Assembly: GCA_023393755.1 (NCBI GenBank) | Contig: JAEXCA010000183.1 | Location: 1-25,515 of the forward strand | From: Actinomycetes bacterium | GTDB taxonomy: Bacteria; Actinomycetota; Actinomycetes; Propionibacteriales; Propionibacteriaceae | Direction: 5' to 3' | DNA length: 25,515 bases | Part shown: positions 6,982-14,790 of the stretch, piece by piece | Position numbering within the stretch: position 1 is the stretch's first letter | How the letters are laid out: each line of letters starts with the position of its first letter | Notes under the pieces: generated by a model | What the model was told of the DNA's origin: nothing | The model's database searches: none | The model's input: the letters and a program-made list of their open reading frames with translations, nothing else | Program-made: the position numbers and the translations under genes

Positions 6982-8094
6982 ATGCACGACCTCGACGCCA
7001 GCGGCGACTCAGAACTCAGGATCGGGTCGCTGTTCAGCGGCTACGGCGGCCTCGATCTCGCCGTCGAGCACGTCTTCAACGCCAAGACCCTGTGGTTCTC
7101 AGAACTCAGCGAGCCCGTCGCCCGCGTCTTCTCCCACCACTGGCCCGGCGCGCCGAACCTCGGCGACATCACGACCATCGACTGGAGCCGGGTCGAGCCC
7201 GTGGACATCCTCATCGGCGGGTTCCCCTGCCAAGACGTGTCCACCGTCGGCAAGCGCGCCGGCCTCGCGCCAGGAACACGCTCGGGGCTCTGGGCACACA
7301 TGGCCGTGGCCATCGACGCGCTCCAGCCCGAATGGGTCGTCATCGAGAACGTCCGCGGGCTGCTGTCCTCACCCGCGATACGGCCACCCTCAGAAGGAGA
7401 CGACCATGACCGACGCAACCCGGACGATGCAACCCCCGACGGCGCAACCCTTCGCGGCATGGAACCCGACCCGTGGCATCTGGGAGACAACGCAGCTCGA
7501 CCTCTACGGGCTCTCGGCGCCGTTCTCGGCGATCTGGCCGACCTGCGGCTGGATGCACGATGGATCGGCCTACCGGCTTCCCTTGTCGGAGCTCCTCACC
7601 AACGCTTCCGCATCTTCGCCCTCGCCCGGCGCACTGTTCCGCACCCCGCTGGCGACGGACTCATCGCGCGGCGGAGAGACTCTCGACCAGGTGCGAGCGA
7701 GACGAGGGACGATCGCGCTGTCGCACCAGATCATCGACTTCGCGCTCCACGGACCGACTGGCTCACCGAGCAGGAGAGCCGAGTCGGAGACGCTGTGGTC
7801 CCTGATCGACGGACTGTTCAGCGCTGGGGACGCTACGCCGACGCCATCGCCCGGTGGGAACACATCACCGGACGCCCCGCGCCAGCGCCAGCCCTCCTGA
7901 CCGACGCGGGCGGCCCCCGCCCAGCACCCGCGTTCGTGGAGTGGCTCATGAGTCTGCCGACTGGATGGGTCACCGATACTGACCAGCTGACGCAGAATCA
8001 ACAGATCACCGCGCTCGGCAACGGAGTGCTTCCGCTGCACGCTGTCGCTGCTCTGCGGACGCTGAAACTCTCGGGACGGTCGGGCGATCTCTAG
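6982..8094 (+). CDS. C5-cytosine DNA methyltransferase (Dcm-like, phage/ICE type)
   Basis: This 370-residue protein transfers a methyl group to C5 of cytosine in DNA, probably to protect the element from host restriction. Visible motifs, numbered from the ATG at 6982, are motif I IGSLFSGYGGLDLAV (14-28), motif IV GGFPCQDVST with nucleophile Cys83, motif VI IENVRG (121-126), motif VIII APHQRFRIFAL, and the C-terminal FVEWLMSLPTGWVTD and GNGVLPLHAVAAL (motif X). All essential motifs are present, so it is probably active. The start at 6982 follows CCGGAGCG; an in-frame ATG at 6949 would add 11 residues. The stretch after motif VI is unusual because it contains the ribosome binding site and start of another ORF in a different frame. 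The gene ends on a CTAG shared with the convergent helicase gene. Confidence 0.9.
   Translation: MHDLDASGDSELRIGSLFSGYGGLDLAVEHVFNAKTLWFSELSEPVARVFSHHWPGAPNLGDITTIDWSRVEPVDILIGGFPCQDVSTVGKRAGLAPGTRSGLWAHMAVAIDALQPEWVVIENVRGLLSSPAIRPPSEGDDHDRRNPDDATPDGATLRGMEPDPWHLGDNAARPLRALGAVLGDLADLRLDARWIGLPASLVGAPHQRFRIFALARRTVPHPAGDGLIARRRDSRPGASETRDDRAVAPDHRLRAPRTDWLTEQESRVGDAVVPDRRTVQRWGRYADAIARWEHITGRPAPAPALLTDAGGPRPAPAFVEWLMSLPTGWVTDTDQLTQNQQITALGNGVLPLHAVAALRTLKLSGRSGDL
7406..7900 (+). CDS. Embedded overlapping gene inside the methyltransferase, hypothetical protein
   Basis: This 164-residue ORF lies wholly within the methyltransferase gene in another frame. AAGGAG at 7394-7399, six bases before its ATG, is a near-ideal ribosome binding site. 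The protein contains PFAAWNPTRGIWETTQ, APFSAIWPTCGWMHDGSAY, ALFRTPLATDSSRGGE and ALSHQIIDFAL. This matches my memory of a small protein family of actinobacterial phages and elements (pattern FAAW-P-R-W, then W-P-SG-M-NG-AY-P, then TP-A-DS-GG). Codon use supports it: over 22 codons starting at QLDLYG every codon ends in G or C, whereas the methyltransferase frame over the same bases gives about 12 of 22. The function is unknown. It could be an accident of a GC-rich alternative frame, but the start signal, codon pattern and family resemblance together argue otherwise. Confidence 0.6.
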   Translation: MTDATRTMQPPTAQPFAAWNPTRGIWETTQLDLYGLSAPFSAIWPTCGWMHDGSAYRLPLSELLTNASASSPSPGALFRTPLATDSSRGGETLDQVRARRGTIALSHQIIDFALHGPTGSPSRRAESETLWSLIDGLFSAGDATPTPSPGGNTSPDAPRQRQPS

Positions 8095-11000
8095 TCGTCG
8101 TGCGATGCGGCGGGCAGCAGCGCGGATAGTTCGGGGGTGCCGTAGGTGAGGAAGACCAGGTCAGCGTCGTCGCTCTCATCCCATGTAGCACGGTCGAACG
8201 TCACCGGCAGCGGGGCGAGCGGCGACGGGTCGAAGTATTCCTCGATGTCGTGCACGCCATCGTCTTTTCGGAAGGACAGAGCTGAGAGTGCTTCCGCCGG
8301 AGGCTTGAGCCAATACACCCGAGGACGGGAAGGGTCGGGCTCGAAGGCATCACTGGTTAGGCCGTTCGCGGTGAGTACACGTTCCAGGTCTCGCAGAGAT
8401 GTACCGCCCTCCAGCGTTGGCGGCTGCTTGATCCGACCGTCACCGCCGGGTTCGCCCATGTCGTCGTTGCCGACAGGCTCACTCTTGATGTCCTCGACCT
8501 GCTGGCGAATCCGTCCGACTTCGGAGTCGATCTCGGTGGTCGTTGCGTGGCCAGTCAGTGCCAGACGCTCGATAGCCTTCTCAATATTTGCGAGCACTGG
8601 GGCCGCGTCGCCCACGATGTCGGTGAAGTCGCCATAGTCCTCGGCGATGCCCTTGTACACCTGCTCCTCAACGGTGTCAGCATAGAAATAGTTGCTGATG
8701 CGGATGTCCTTGTACGACGCGCCGATGCGATCGACGCGCCCGATTCGCTGCTCGACACGCATGAGGTTCCAGGGCATGTCGTAGTTGATGAGCCGCCCGG
8801 ACGTTTGCAGGTTCAGACCTTCACTCATGGAGTCTGTACCGATGAGGACTTCAAGCTCGCCACTGCGGAACCTGGTCTTGATCTCCGACTTCGTAACCTC
8901 GGTCCAGCTTCCAGACTCGACGTTGTAGACCTCACCACCCCGGCCCGAGTAGCAGCCGAGGCGGCGGTACCCCGCCGTGAGCAGCCGGTCACGGACGTAG
9001 TCCATCGTGTCGGCATACTGCGTGAAGACAACCACCGACGAGTACGTGTTCAGCGCCTCAGTTACGTCGGCAACGAGTTTGCTGGCCTTGCTGTCTTCGC
9101 CAGTGATGCTGTCCAGGTCTTGGAGGAACGACTTGAGTTCGGCGATCTCATCGCGGAGCCGGTCGGCCCTCGTGTCGAACACCTCCGGCTCGAACAGTGA
9201 GCCTTCGACATCTACGTTGTCGTCATCAGTGAGAAGCTCAGCGAGGTTCTTGCCGTCCTCCAGCACACTCAGCCGACGGCGAAGAGACCGTTTGATCGCT
9301 TCGAACGAGGAGGTCAGTCGGCGGCGATAGACGGTCATGATGAACCCGAGCGCCTGATTGCCAGCCTCGGCCATGTAAGCGTTGTAGTGGCGGCGGATGT
9401 ACTCCTCGATCCGCTCATACAGGCGTCGCTCGTTCGGTTGTAGCGGGATGAACTCATCTTTGACGTGGCGATACGGGATCACCACATCGTCAGGGATGAT
9501 CCCCGCTGCCTGGTAGTCGCGCATGGTCTTTCGGGTGTTGCGGAAGACACGATCCCGCATCGGAGTGTGGCGACGGAGCCACTTGTCCATCCACTCCGAG
9601 GTCTCGTTCGGGAACTTGGCCTTCAGGTCCGCGCTCGGCGGGTTCCCGGCTAGAGCCGTAACCACGTACGCGCCCGTCCAGCCGAGTGCGTCGTCGATCT
9701 CCCGTTCGAGGTCAGCGTCCCGCTCGGCCTGCGGGTCGGCGAAGTAGTCCTCCAACATCGCGCACAACAGGTCCCAGTGCCGGTGCATCGGGTCGATTGC
9801 CAGCAGCTTGAAGTACCGAATGAAGTCCTCGGCGCTGACGCCCCACCGACCCTTGAGCCCGAGCAGGGAGATCAAGTCCCAGGCTTCATGTGGGTTCATC
9901 TGCATCGGTGTTGCCGTGGCGAGGTACAGCGCCCGCCACATCTCCTTGTCGCGCATCTCTTGAAGTAGCGCCAGCAATGAGTTCGGAGTGTCGGTCGGCT
10001 TGGAGCCACGTCGCCGGGCGTGATGAGCCTCGTCAACCAGGACAACGTCCCACGGACCGGCGTCGAGTATCTGCCGCCGGCGGTCGCGACGCCGAGCAAG
10101 ATGCGACGAAGCGAGCACGATGGGGAACGCGGACCACGGATTCGCGTTCGGACCGACCGGGATTGGCGCATCGTAACGATCTACGAAAGCACCCTTGTCG
10201 AAGCGGGCCACATCGAGGTTCATCTTCTCGTGGAGTTCCTCTTGCCACTGCTTCATCACGGAGGCGGGGACGAGCAGCAGTGCCTTCTTCGCCCGGCCCG
10301 ATGTGAAGAGTTCGCGGAGGACCATGCCCGCTTCCACGGTCTTGCCGAGCCCAACCTCGTCGGCGAGCAGGTAGCCGCGCGGGTAGGTGCTCACGACACG
10401 GCTAATGAGCTCCGCTTGGTGCGGGAGAGGCTGCGCCCATGCCGATCCGACGCCCGTCCAGGGCGACGCGGTTGGTGCATCGCGCAGTGCGACGAGCTCG
10501 TCCCATGCTGCCTCGACATCGAACTCCTCGGTGTCGTCTTCGGACGAGGTCGGCGTCTCCAAAGGTGGCGAGACAACGCCGGGTGGAAGCGGCGGGGTCT
10601 CGGGGGCGTGCTCGATGAGGTGCTTCCGCACTGCCGACGGCAGGTCTATGACCGCCCATCCTGCATCAGCGTTGTCGGTCCAGTGCTTCTCGAAATCAAG
10701 CACCTTGTGGACACCCAGGTAGTCCCAGATCGGCACATTCCAGGATGGGTAGGCGTCGAACGTCTCATGGTTCCTCGCCCAGGCCGTCACCGACGAGTTG
10801 TTCGATCCGTTGAAGGCGACTCGATTCCCGTACCGATCCGCGAAGATGCCGTACTTGGTGTGGAAGTAGCGTCCCGACTGTAGGTGCGTCAGCAGCTCAC
10901 CGTCTTCTCCCCTCGGGACACCAACACGAATCTCAAGCCTGTCCGTAGCGACCATCCACGCAAGCACGCTCAGATGCTCGCTCTGCACAATCCGCGTCCC

Positions 11001-11399
11001 AGCAAGGTCCGGATCAGCGAGCAGCCTCGCCGCCACTACGTCGTCGAGCGGCTTGCCCTCGATGACGGCGTCCACGTCTCGCTGTGCGAGTTGCGCACCG
11101 ACGATCAGGCGCATCTTCCCGCCGTTCGCGAGGAAATGGGCGGTGCCCTGCGCTGCGTACTGAAGCTCGGACGCGGACCAGTAGCCCACGGCTCTGTCGT
11201 AGGTCACCGCCCGAGACAGCAACGGTAGATAGAACGTCTCGAACGGACGGTCATCCGGCGAGTAGGTTGCTCCAAGATCAACAGTCTGGAACGAATCCGG
11301 CGACGAAATAGAGTCCCCTGAGGACAGCTCAGAACTCGCCGGTCCGCCAGGTGGCGCCGACGATCCAGGTGATAGAGCGTCGCTGTCGTCCAGTGTCAT
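8091..11399 (-). CDS. PLD-SNF2 fusion helicase of a DISARM/ARMADA-like defence cassette
   Basis: This 1102-residue protein joins two enzymes. Residues 41-240 form a phospholipase-D-like domain (TFYLPLLSRAVTYDRAVGYWSAS, H180-x-K182 in FHTKYGIF, NGSNNSS near 197-203). Residues from about 320 form an SNF2-type helicase: PHQAEL, Walker A DEVGLGKTVEAG (347-358), DEAH (456-459), TATPM, and later VVVFTQYADTMDYV, TDSMSEGLNLQ and RIGRVDRIG. It probably translocates on and processes invading DNA. I chose the ATG at 11399, one base after the methyltransferase's TGA; the frame stays open to 11747 but that part only shadows the upstream gene. In class 1 DISARM the PLD (DrmC) and SNF2 (DrmD) proteins are separate, so this fusion is a notable variant. 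It ends in the shared CTAG. Confidence 0.85.
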   Translation of the reverse strand: MTLDDSDALSPGSSAPPGGPASSELSSGDSISSPDSFQTVDLGATYSPDDRPFETFYLPLLSRAVTYDRAVGYWSASELQYAAQGTAHFLANGGKMRLIVGAQLAQRDVDAVIEGKPLDDVVAARLLADPDLAGTRIVQSEHLSVLAWMVATDRLEIRVGVPRGEDGELLTHLQSGRYFHTKYGIFADRYGNRVAFNGSNNSSVTAWARNHETFDAYPSWNVPIWDYLGVHKVLDFEKHWTDNADAGWAVIDLPSAVRKHLIEHAPETPPLPPGVVSPPLETPTSSEDDTEEFDVEAAWDELVALRDAPTASPWTGVGSAWAQPLPHQAELISRVVSTYPRGYLLADEVGLGKTVEAGMVLRELFTSGRAKKALLLVPASVMKQWQEELHEKMNLDVARFDKGAFVDRYDAPIPVGPNANPWSAFPIVLASSHLARRRDRRRQILDAGPWDVVLVDEAHHARRRGSKPTDTPNSLLALLQEMRDKEMWRALYLATATPMQMNPHEAWDLISLLGLKGRWGVSAEDFIRYFKLLAIDPMHRHWDLLCAMLEDYFADPQAERDADLEREIDDALGWTGAYVVTALAGNPPSADLKAKFPNETSEWMDKWLRRHTPMRDRVFRNTRKTMRDYQAAGIIPDDVVIPYRHVKDEFIPLQPNERRLYERIEEYIRRHYNAYMAEAGNQALGFIMTVYRRRLTSSFEAIKRSLRRRLSVLEDGKNLAELLTDDDNVDVEGSLFEPEVFDTRADRLRDEIAELKSFLQDLDSITGEDSKASKLVADVTEALNTYSSVVVFTQYADTMDYVRDRLLTAGYRRLGCYSGRGGEVYNVESGSWTEVTKSEIKTRFRSGELEVLIGTDSMSEGLNLQTSGRLINYDMPWNLMRVEQRIGRVDRIGASYKDIRISNYFYADTVEEQVYKGIAEDYGDFTDIVGDAAPVLANIEKAIERLALTGHATTTEIDSEVGRIRQQVEDIKSEPVGNDDMGEPGGDGRIKQPPTLEGGTSLRDLERVLTANGLTSDAFEPDPSRPRVYWLKPPAEALSALSFRKDDGVHDIEEYFDPSPLAPLPVTFDRATWDESDDADLVFLTYGTPELSALLPAASHDD

Positions 11400-11400
11400 G

Positions 11401-14310
11401 TCACACCACGTCGAACAACGTGTTCTCATTGGGCTCTGTCTGTGCGGCCATCTCCTCCGCCTCCGGTAGAACCACATCATCGAAGTAGAGCGTGCAGAGT
11501 GTGTCGATGAGCCCAGCCTCCGGCACCACCCAAGCACCTTTGACCTTGGTACGTGGGATCGCGTTCGCCAGACCTTGCAGGGTGGAAATGAACCCGGCAT
11601 CGCTGGTGTAACCGTGGCGATCGAGGAAGCGCTTGGCGGCCTGCTGGCCGTCCACCTCGGCAATGTAGAGCGCAGTGTCGACAGCGTCAATAATGTACTC
11701 GAACGAGGATGCTTCAGGTGTGACGCCGGGAAGGCCCGAGTCAGCACCGCGCCGCAACCGTTCCTTCGGCGTTAGCAGTGACACTTTCCCGGAAGACTTC
11801 GACACGATCTTGGCACGCTCCAAGTCGTCCACATCCAAGCCGCCCACCGCAAGGGCAAGCAGTCTGGCCGTATCAAACGGGAATTCCCGCGCACCGAACG
11901 TATCCCACGCCAACAGGACGAAGTCAGTGAGCCCATCCACCTTTGCGGCCTGCCCGACGAGGCGGGAACGACGAAGGTCCACGATCTCCTCGCGCGCCAG
12001 AGCCAGGGCATCTTCGGGGCGGAGCAACTGGTCCCGCCCATCAGCGTCCGGAGTGGACGAGTAGACGGGCCAGTTCTGCGAGATCACGGACAGCGTTGGG
12101 CCGTAAGTCGAGAGGAGAAGGTCAACGCCGTCGATACCGTCATGCTGGAATCGTGTCGCCGCGTCGCGTGCTGCGAGGCGGATATCGTGCTCGATGTCAT
12201 CGAGATAGACCTTGCGGCCGTCGGCGCGGTCGGTTCGCTTTCGACACACCAGCATGATGGTCGAAGCTGCAGAGTTCATGTTTGCCTGGTGCATAGAGTG
12301 CTCGAACTCAGTGTTGACAGGCCACGATGTTTCAATCGTGAAGCCCGCCTGTAGGAGACCCATACCAAGTGTGTCCCACGCCTCGGCTCGTTTGTGAGTG
12401 AACATCACCGAGAGGACTCCGTCGTCTGACAGAACGCGACGCGACTCGGAGAAGATTGATGTCATCTTCGTCTCATAGTCGAGGTCGGCCAGCTCACTCT
12501 TGCGCTTCCCCATCATCGCGAATCTGGCGGGATTGGCAACGGCTTCGTTGTCTTTGTCCGTAAGCTCGTCCCGGAAGTAGTCGGGAACTAGTCTCCCAAG
12601 AGTCCTCTTCTCCCAGACGTAGAAGTAGTCGGCGAGCTCCGCGTACATGACATTGTCGTAGTAGGGCGGGTCCATGCAGATATGAGTCACGGAGCCCGCA
12701 TCGAGCGTGAGGCTCGCTGCGCTACCCTGCGTGACGGTAACCTCGCGATGAAGCCGCGTGTTCGTTCCAAGCTCTGCCGCCCCGGTCTCGTCGAGGAGAC
12801 GCGCGATTCCACCATAGGCGTCGTCGAGCTGGTCGAGGCACCATGAATACAACGCTGATGCACCCTCAAACTCGGCGAATGTCCACTTGAAAGAAAAGTC
12901 ATGGCGGTCGAAGACGCTTCTCATCCCCTGGCGCGCAACGTTCCATGAGGAAAGCCGTGAGTTCCAGTTGAGAGCTTTGCCTTGCATGAGCGCGAGTTCG
13001 AAGAGGACGTCGTCCGCTCTGTCGCCTAGAGCGTCACGCACTTCGGGGATCAACGTGGCGAACTCCTCACCGAACGTGCCGTGAACCAACGCCTGCCTCG
13101 GAGTGTAGAAATCGATCCAACGCTCAAGCCCGTAGTGTTTCGGCCGCAGGTCATTGCCATCGGGGAATTCCTCTGTAGGAAGGATGCCCGAAACGAACCA
13201 GCCATCTTTGACTTCGTCGAAGCGACGATCCGCAGCCCGCAGTGCATCAATATCGGCACGGGTTGGCGCACGGAAGGTGCGTTCGCCCGACGCCTTACGG
13301 ATGGCGACGGCATAGAGGACTTGCTCCATTTGGCCGCTCTGGGCTGCCTCCTTGATGTAGTCACCATCAATAACGAGATTGTCGTAAAGCGAGATCGCCT
13401 TCCCACGCGCTATGGTCCCTGCACTTGCATCGCCCCTGTCTACGTCCCGACCAAGGACGACCTCGAAGCGTGGCTCCTGAAGGTCGGCACCGTCTGCTGA
13501 CAAAATCAAGCGCACAGTTGCCTCTTTGCCCGCTTGCTTGCGGAGCCACTTGTCCGTCAGCAAGGGGACGAGTCGGCCGGTGCGCGGACAAGGGACAGCA
13601 TTTGCCCAGATGTAGGCGGTGACGCTTTCACCTTCGTCCAGAGGGAAGAACTCCTTAAGTCGCTTCTCCACGCGATTGACGAGAACGCCACCCCATCTCT
13701 TGATTTCGGGCAACAGGTCAAGCCCGCGAGTTGCAGGAATCTCGACCCCCGCCCGCAGGACGCTGGCCGCGACTCCGTTGAGGTCGTTTGCCACGACAGG
13801 CAGCCCAAGTCGGCTCGCAGCCCAGGGAATCGACCCTCCGCCGGCGGTCGGGTCAGCGACGGTCGGAAGCTCGCCCCAGGTGCGACGAAGAATGGAGTGG
13901 AGCAGATCGATGTCTGAGCGCGCCACTGCGTTTCGGAACGCCTGACGGTAGCCGTACCCGTTGCCCTGCAACTTCACGCCAGCAGCGTTGGCGGCATCGA
14001 TCATGCGTCGTCCCTTGACGGGGTCCCGCAGGATTCCGACGAGGCGCAGCAGCCATGCCCTGTAGGCCAATTCACTGCGTACTTCTGGCGCGTCTGGGAA
14101 CGATTCGGCCAACTCTTCGGTCCATGTCGGCATGACGCCAGCGAGAGCCACAGCGGCGGAAGCCACAAGTGGTCGACGCGCCCACCAGATGTGAAGGAAC
14201 GAGAGCGGTGGTAGGGCGGAGGCCGCTCCGCGCTCTCGCCGCGACTCGATTCCGAGTTCTGCGACGGGTAGCCAGTCCTCGATGAGGACCCGTGGTCTTG
14301 AGTTGGTCAC
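11401..14310 (-). CDS. DUF1156 adenine-specific DNA methyltransferase
   Basis: This 969-residue protein carries the DUF1156 N-terminus (VLIEDWLPVAELGIESRRER, SFLHIWWARRPL, residues 8-48). It has a SAM-binding motif DPTAGGGSIP at 153-162 with downstream acidic VVANDLNG. A DPPY amino-methyltransferase motif at 547-550 is followed by YDNVMYAELADYFYVWEKR. About 385 residues separate the SAM motif and DPPY, the long insert usual in this family. It presumably methylates adenine (or N4-cytosine) in host DNA to mark self for the adjacent ATPase and helicase. The start is a GTG at 14310 with AAGGA about six bases upstream, nine bases after the preceding stop codon. It is one transcript with its neighbours. 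Confidence 0.88.
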   Translation of the reverse strand: MTNSRPRVLIEDWLPVAELGIESRRERGAASALPPLSFLHIWWARRPLVASAAVALAGVMPTWTEELAESFPDAPEVRSELAYRAWLLRLVGILRDPVKGRRMIDAANAAGVKLQGNGYGYRQAFRNAVARSDIDLLHSILRRTWGELPTVADPTAGGGSIPWAASRLGLPVVANDLNGVAASVLRAGVEIPATRGLDLLPEIKRWGGVLVNRVEKRLKEFFPLDEGESVTAYIWANAVPCPRTGRLVPLLTDKWLRKQAGKEATVRLILSADGADLQEPRFEVVLGRDVDRGDASAGTIARGKAISLYDNLVIDGDYIKEAAQSGQMEQVLYAVAIRKASGERTFRAPTRADIDALRAADRRFDEVKDGWFVSGILPTEEFPDGNDLRPKHYGLERWIDFYTPRQALVHGTFGEEFATLIPEVRDALGDRADDVLFELALMQGKALNWNSRLSSWNVARQGMRSVFDRHDFSFKWTFAEFEGASALYSWCLDQLDDAYGGIARLLDETGAAELGTNTRLHREVTVTQGSAASLTLDAGSVTHICMDPPYYDNVMYAELADYFYVWEKRTLGRLVPDYFRDELTDKDNEAVANPARFAMMGKRKSELADLDYETKMTSIFSESRRVLSDDGVLSVMFTHKRAEAWDTLGMGLLQAGFTIETSWPVNTEFEHSMHQANMNSAASTIMLVCRKRTDRADGRKVYLDDIEHDIRLAARDAATRFQHDGIDGVDLLLSTYGPTLSVISQNWPVYSSTPDADGRDQLLRPEDALALAREEIVDLRRSRLVGQAAKVDGLTDFVLLAWDTFGAREFPFDTARLLALAVGGLDVDDLERAKIVSKSSGKVSLLTPKERLRRGADSGLPGVTPEASSFEYIIDAVDTALYIAEVDGQQAAKRFLDRHGYTSDAGFISTLQGLANAIPRTKVKGAWVVPEAGLIDTLCTLYFDDVVLPEAEEMAAQTEPNENTLFDVV

Positions 14311-14319
14311 GTCGTGTCC

Positions 14320-14790
14320 TTAGTCGGCGAGGAGGGTTCGGAGTGCTTTGCGGGCGCGGGTGCCATCGAGTCCCATGCACTTGGAGTACCAGTAGTAGGT
14401 CTCCTCGACGCTCATGGCGTTGATTCCGGCGACGAGCGCCCGGACCCGCTCATGCTTGGCAATGGGTAGGGTCGCGAGCAGGACCAGCGCAAGGCGGACG
14501 CCCTCGGCTTCGCCGAGGCGAATGGGCGCTTTGCGTTTGAAAGCCAGCACGCTCGGCTGGTGTCCGGCTTTGCGAACCGCGGCGAACAGCGCATCAATCA
14601 CGCGTCCAGCTTGAACGGGTGTGGCCACGCTGACCGGTGCCGTGATCGAGCTGCCGTTCTCGCCGTAGCTTTCTTCAAGCGTTACTCCGAAGGCTTCGCC
14701 TCGGCCCGGCGTGATGACGAGTCGGAACCCTCGGACGCCTTCGACCAGTGCGAGATGGGATGTGGGGCGGAACCGCTTGACCGCGTTCAC
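14320..14790 (-). CDS. Small conserved protein of DUF499/DUF1156 operons (possibly DUF7680)
   Basis: This 156-residue protein has an N-terminal beta-rich part (FRLVITPGRGEAFGVTLEESYG) and a helical C-terminus ending VEETYYWYSKCMGLDGTRARKALRTLLAD. I associate the YYWYxKC ending with the small protein found between the DUF499 ATPase and DUF1156 methyltransferase in such clusters, probably DUF7680, but could not check. No catalytic motif is visible, so a structural or adaptor role is likely. Its start overlaps the DUF499 stop by four bases (ATGA), and the methyltransferase follows after nine bases, so stoichiometric production with both is expected. Confidence 0.7.
   Translation of the reverse strand: MNAVKRFRPTSHLALVEGVRGFRLVITPGRGEAFGVTLEESYGENGSSITAPVSVATPVQAGRVIDALFAAVRKAGHQPSVLAFKRKAPIRLGEAEGVRLALVLLATLPIAKHERVRALVAGINAMSVEETYYWYSKCMGLDGTRARKALRTLLAD

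Noticed and set aside
11400..11747. N-terminal extension of the helicase gene
   Set aside because: The extension overlaps the end of the DUF1156 methyltransferase in another frame and reads as serine/arginine-rich shadow; the ATG at 11399 directly follows that gene's stop.
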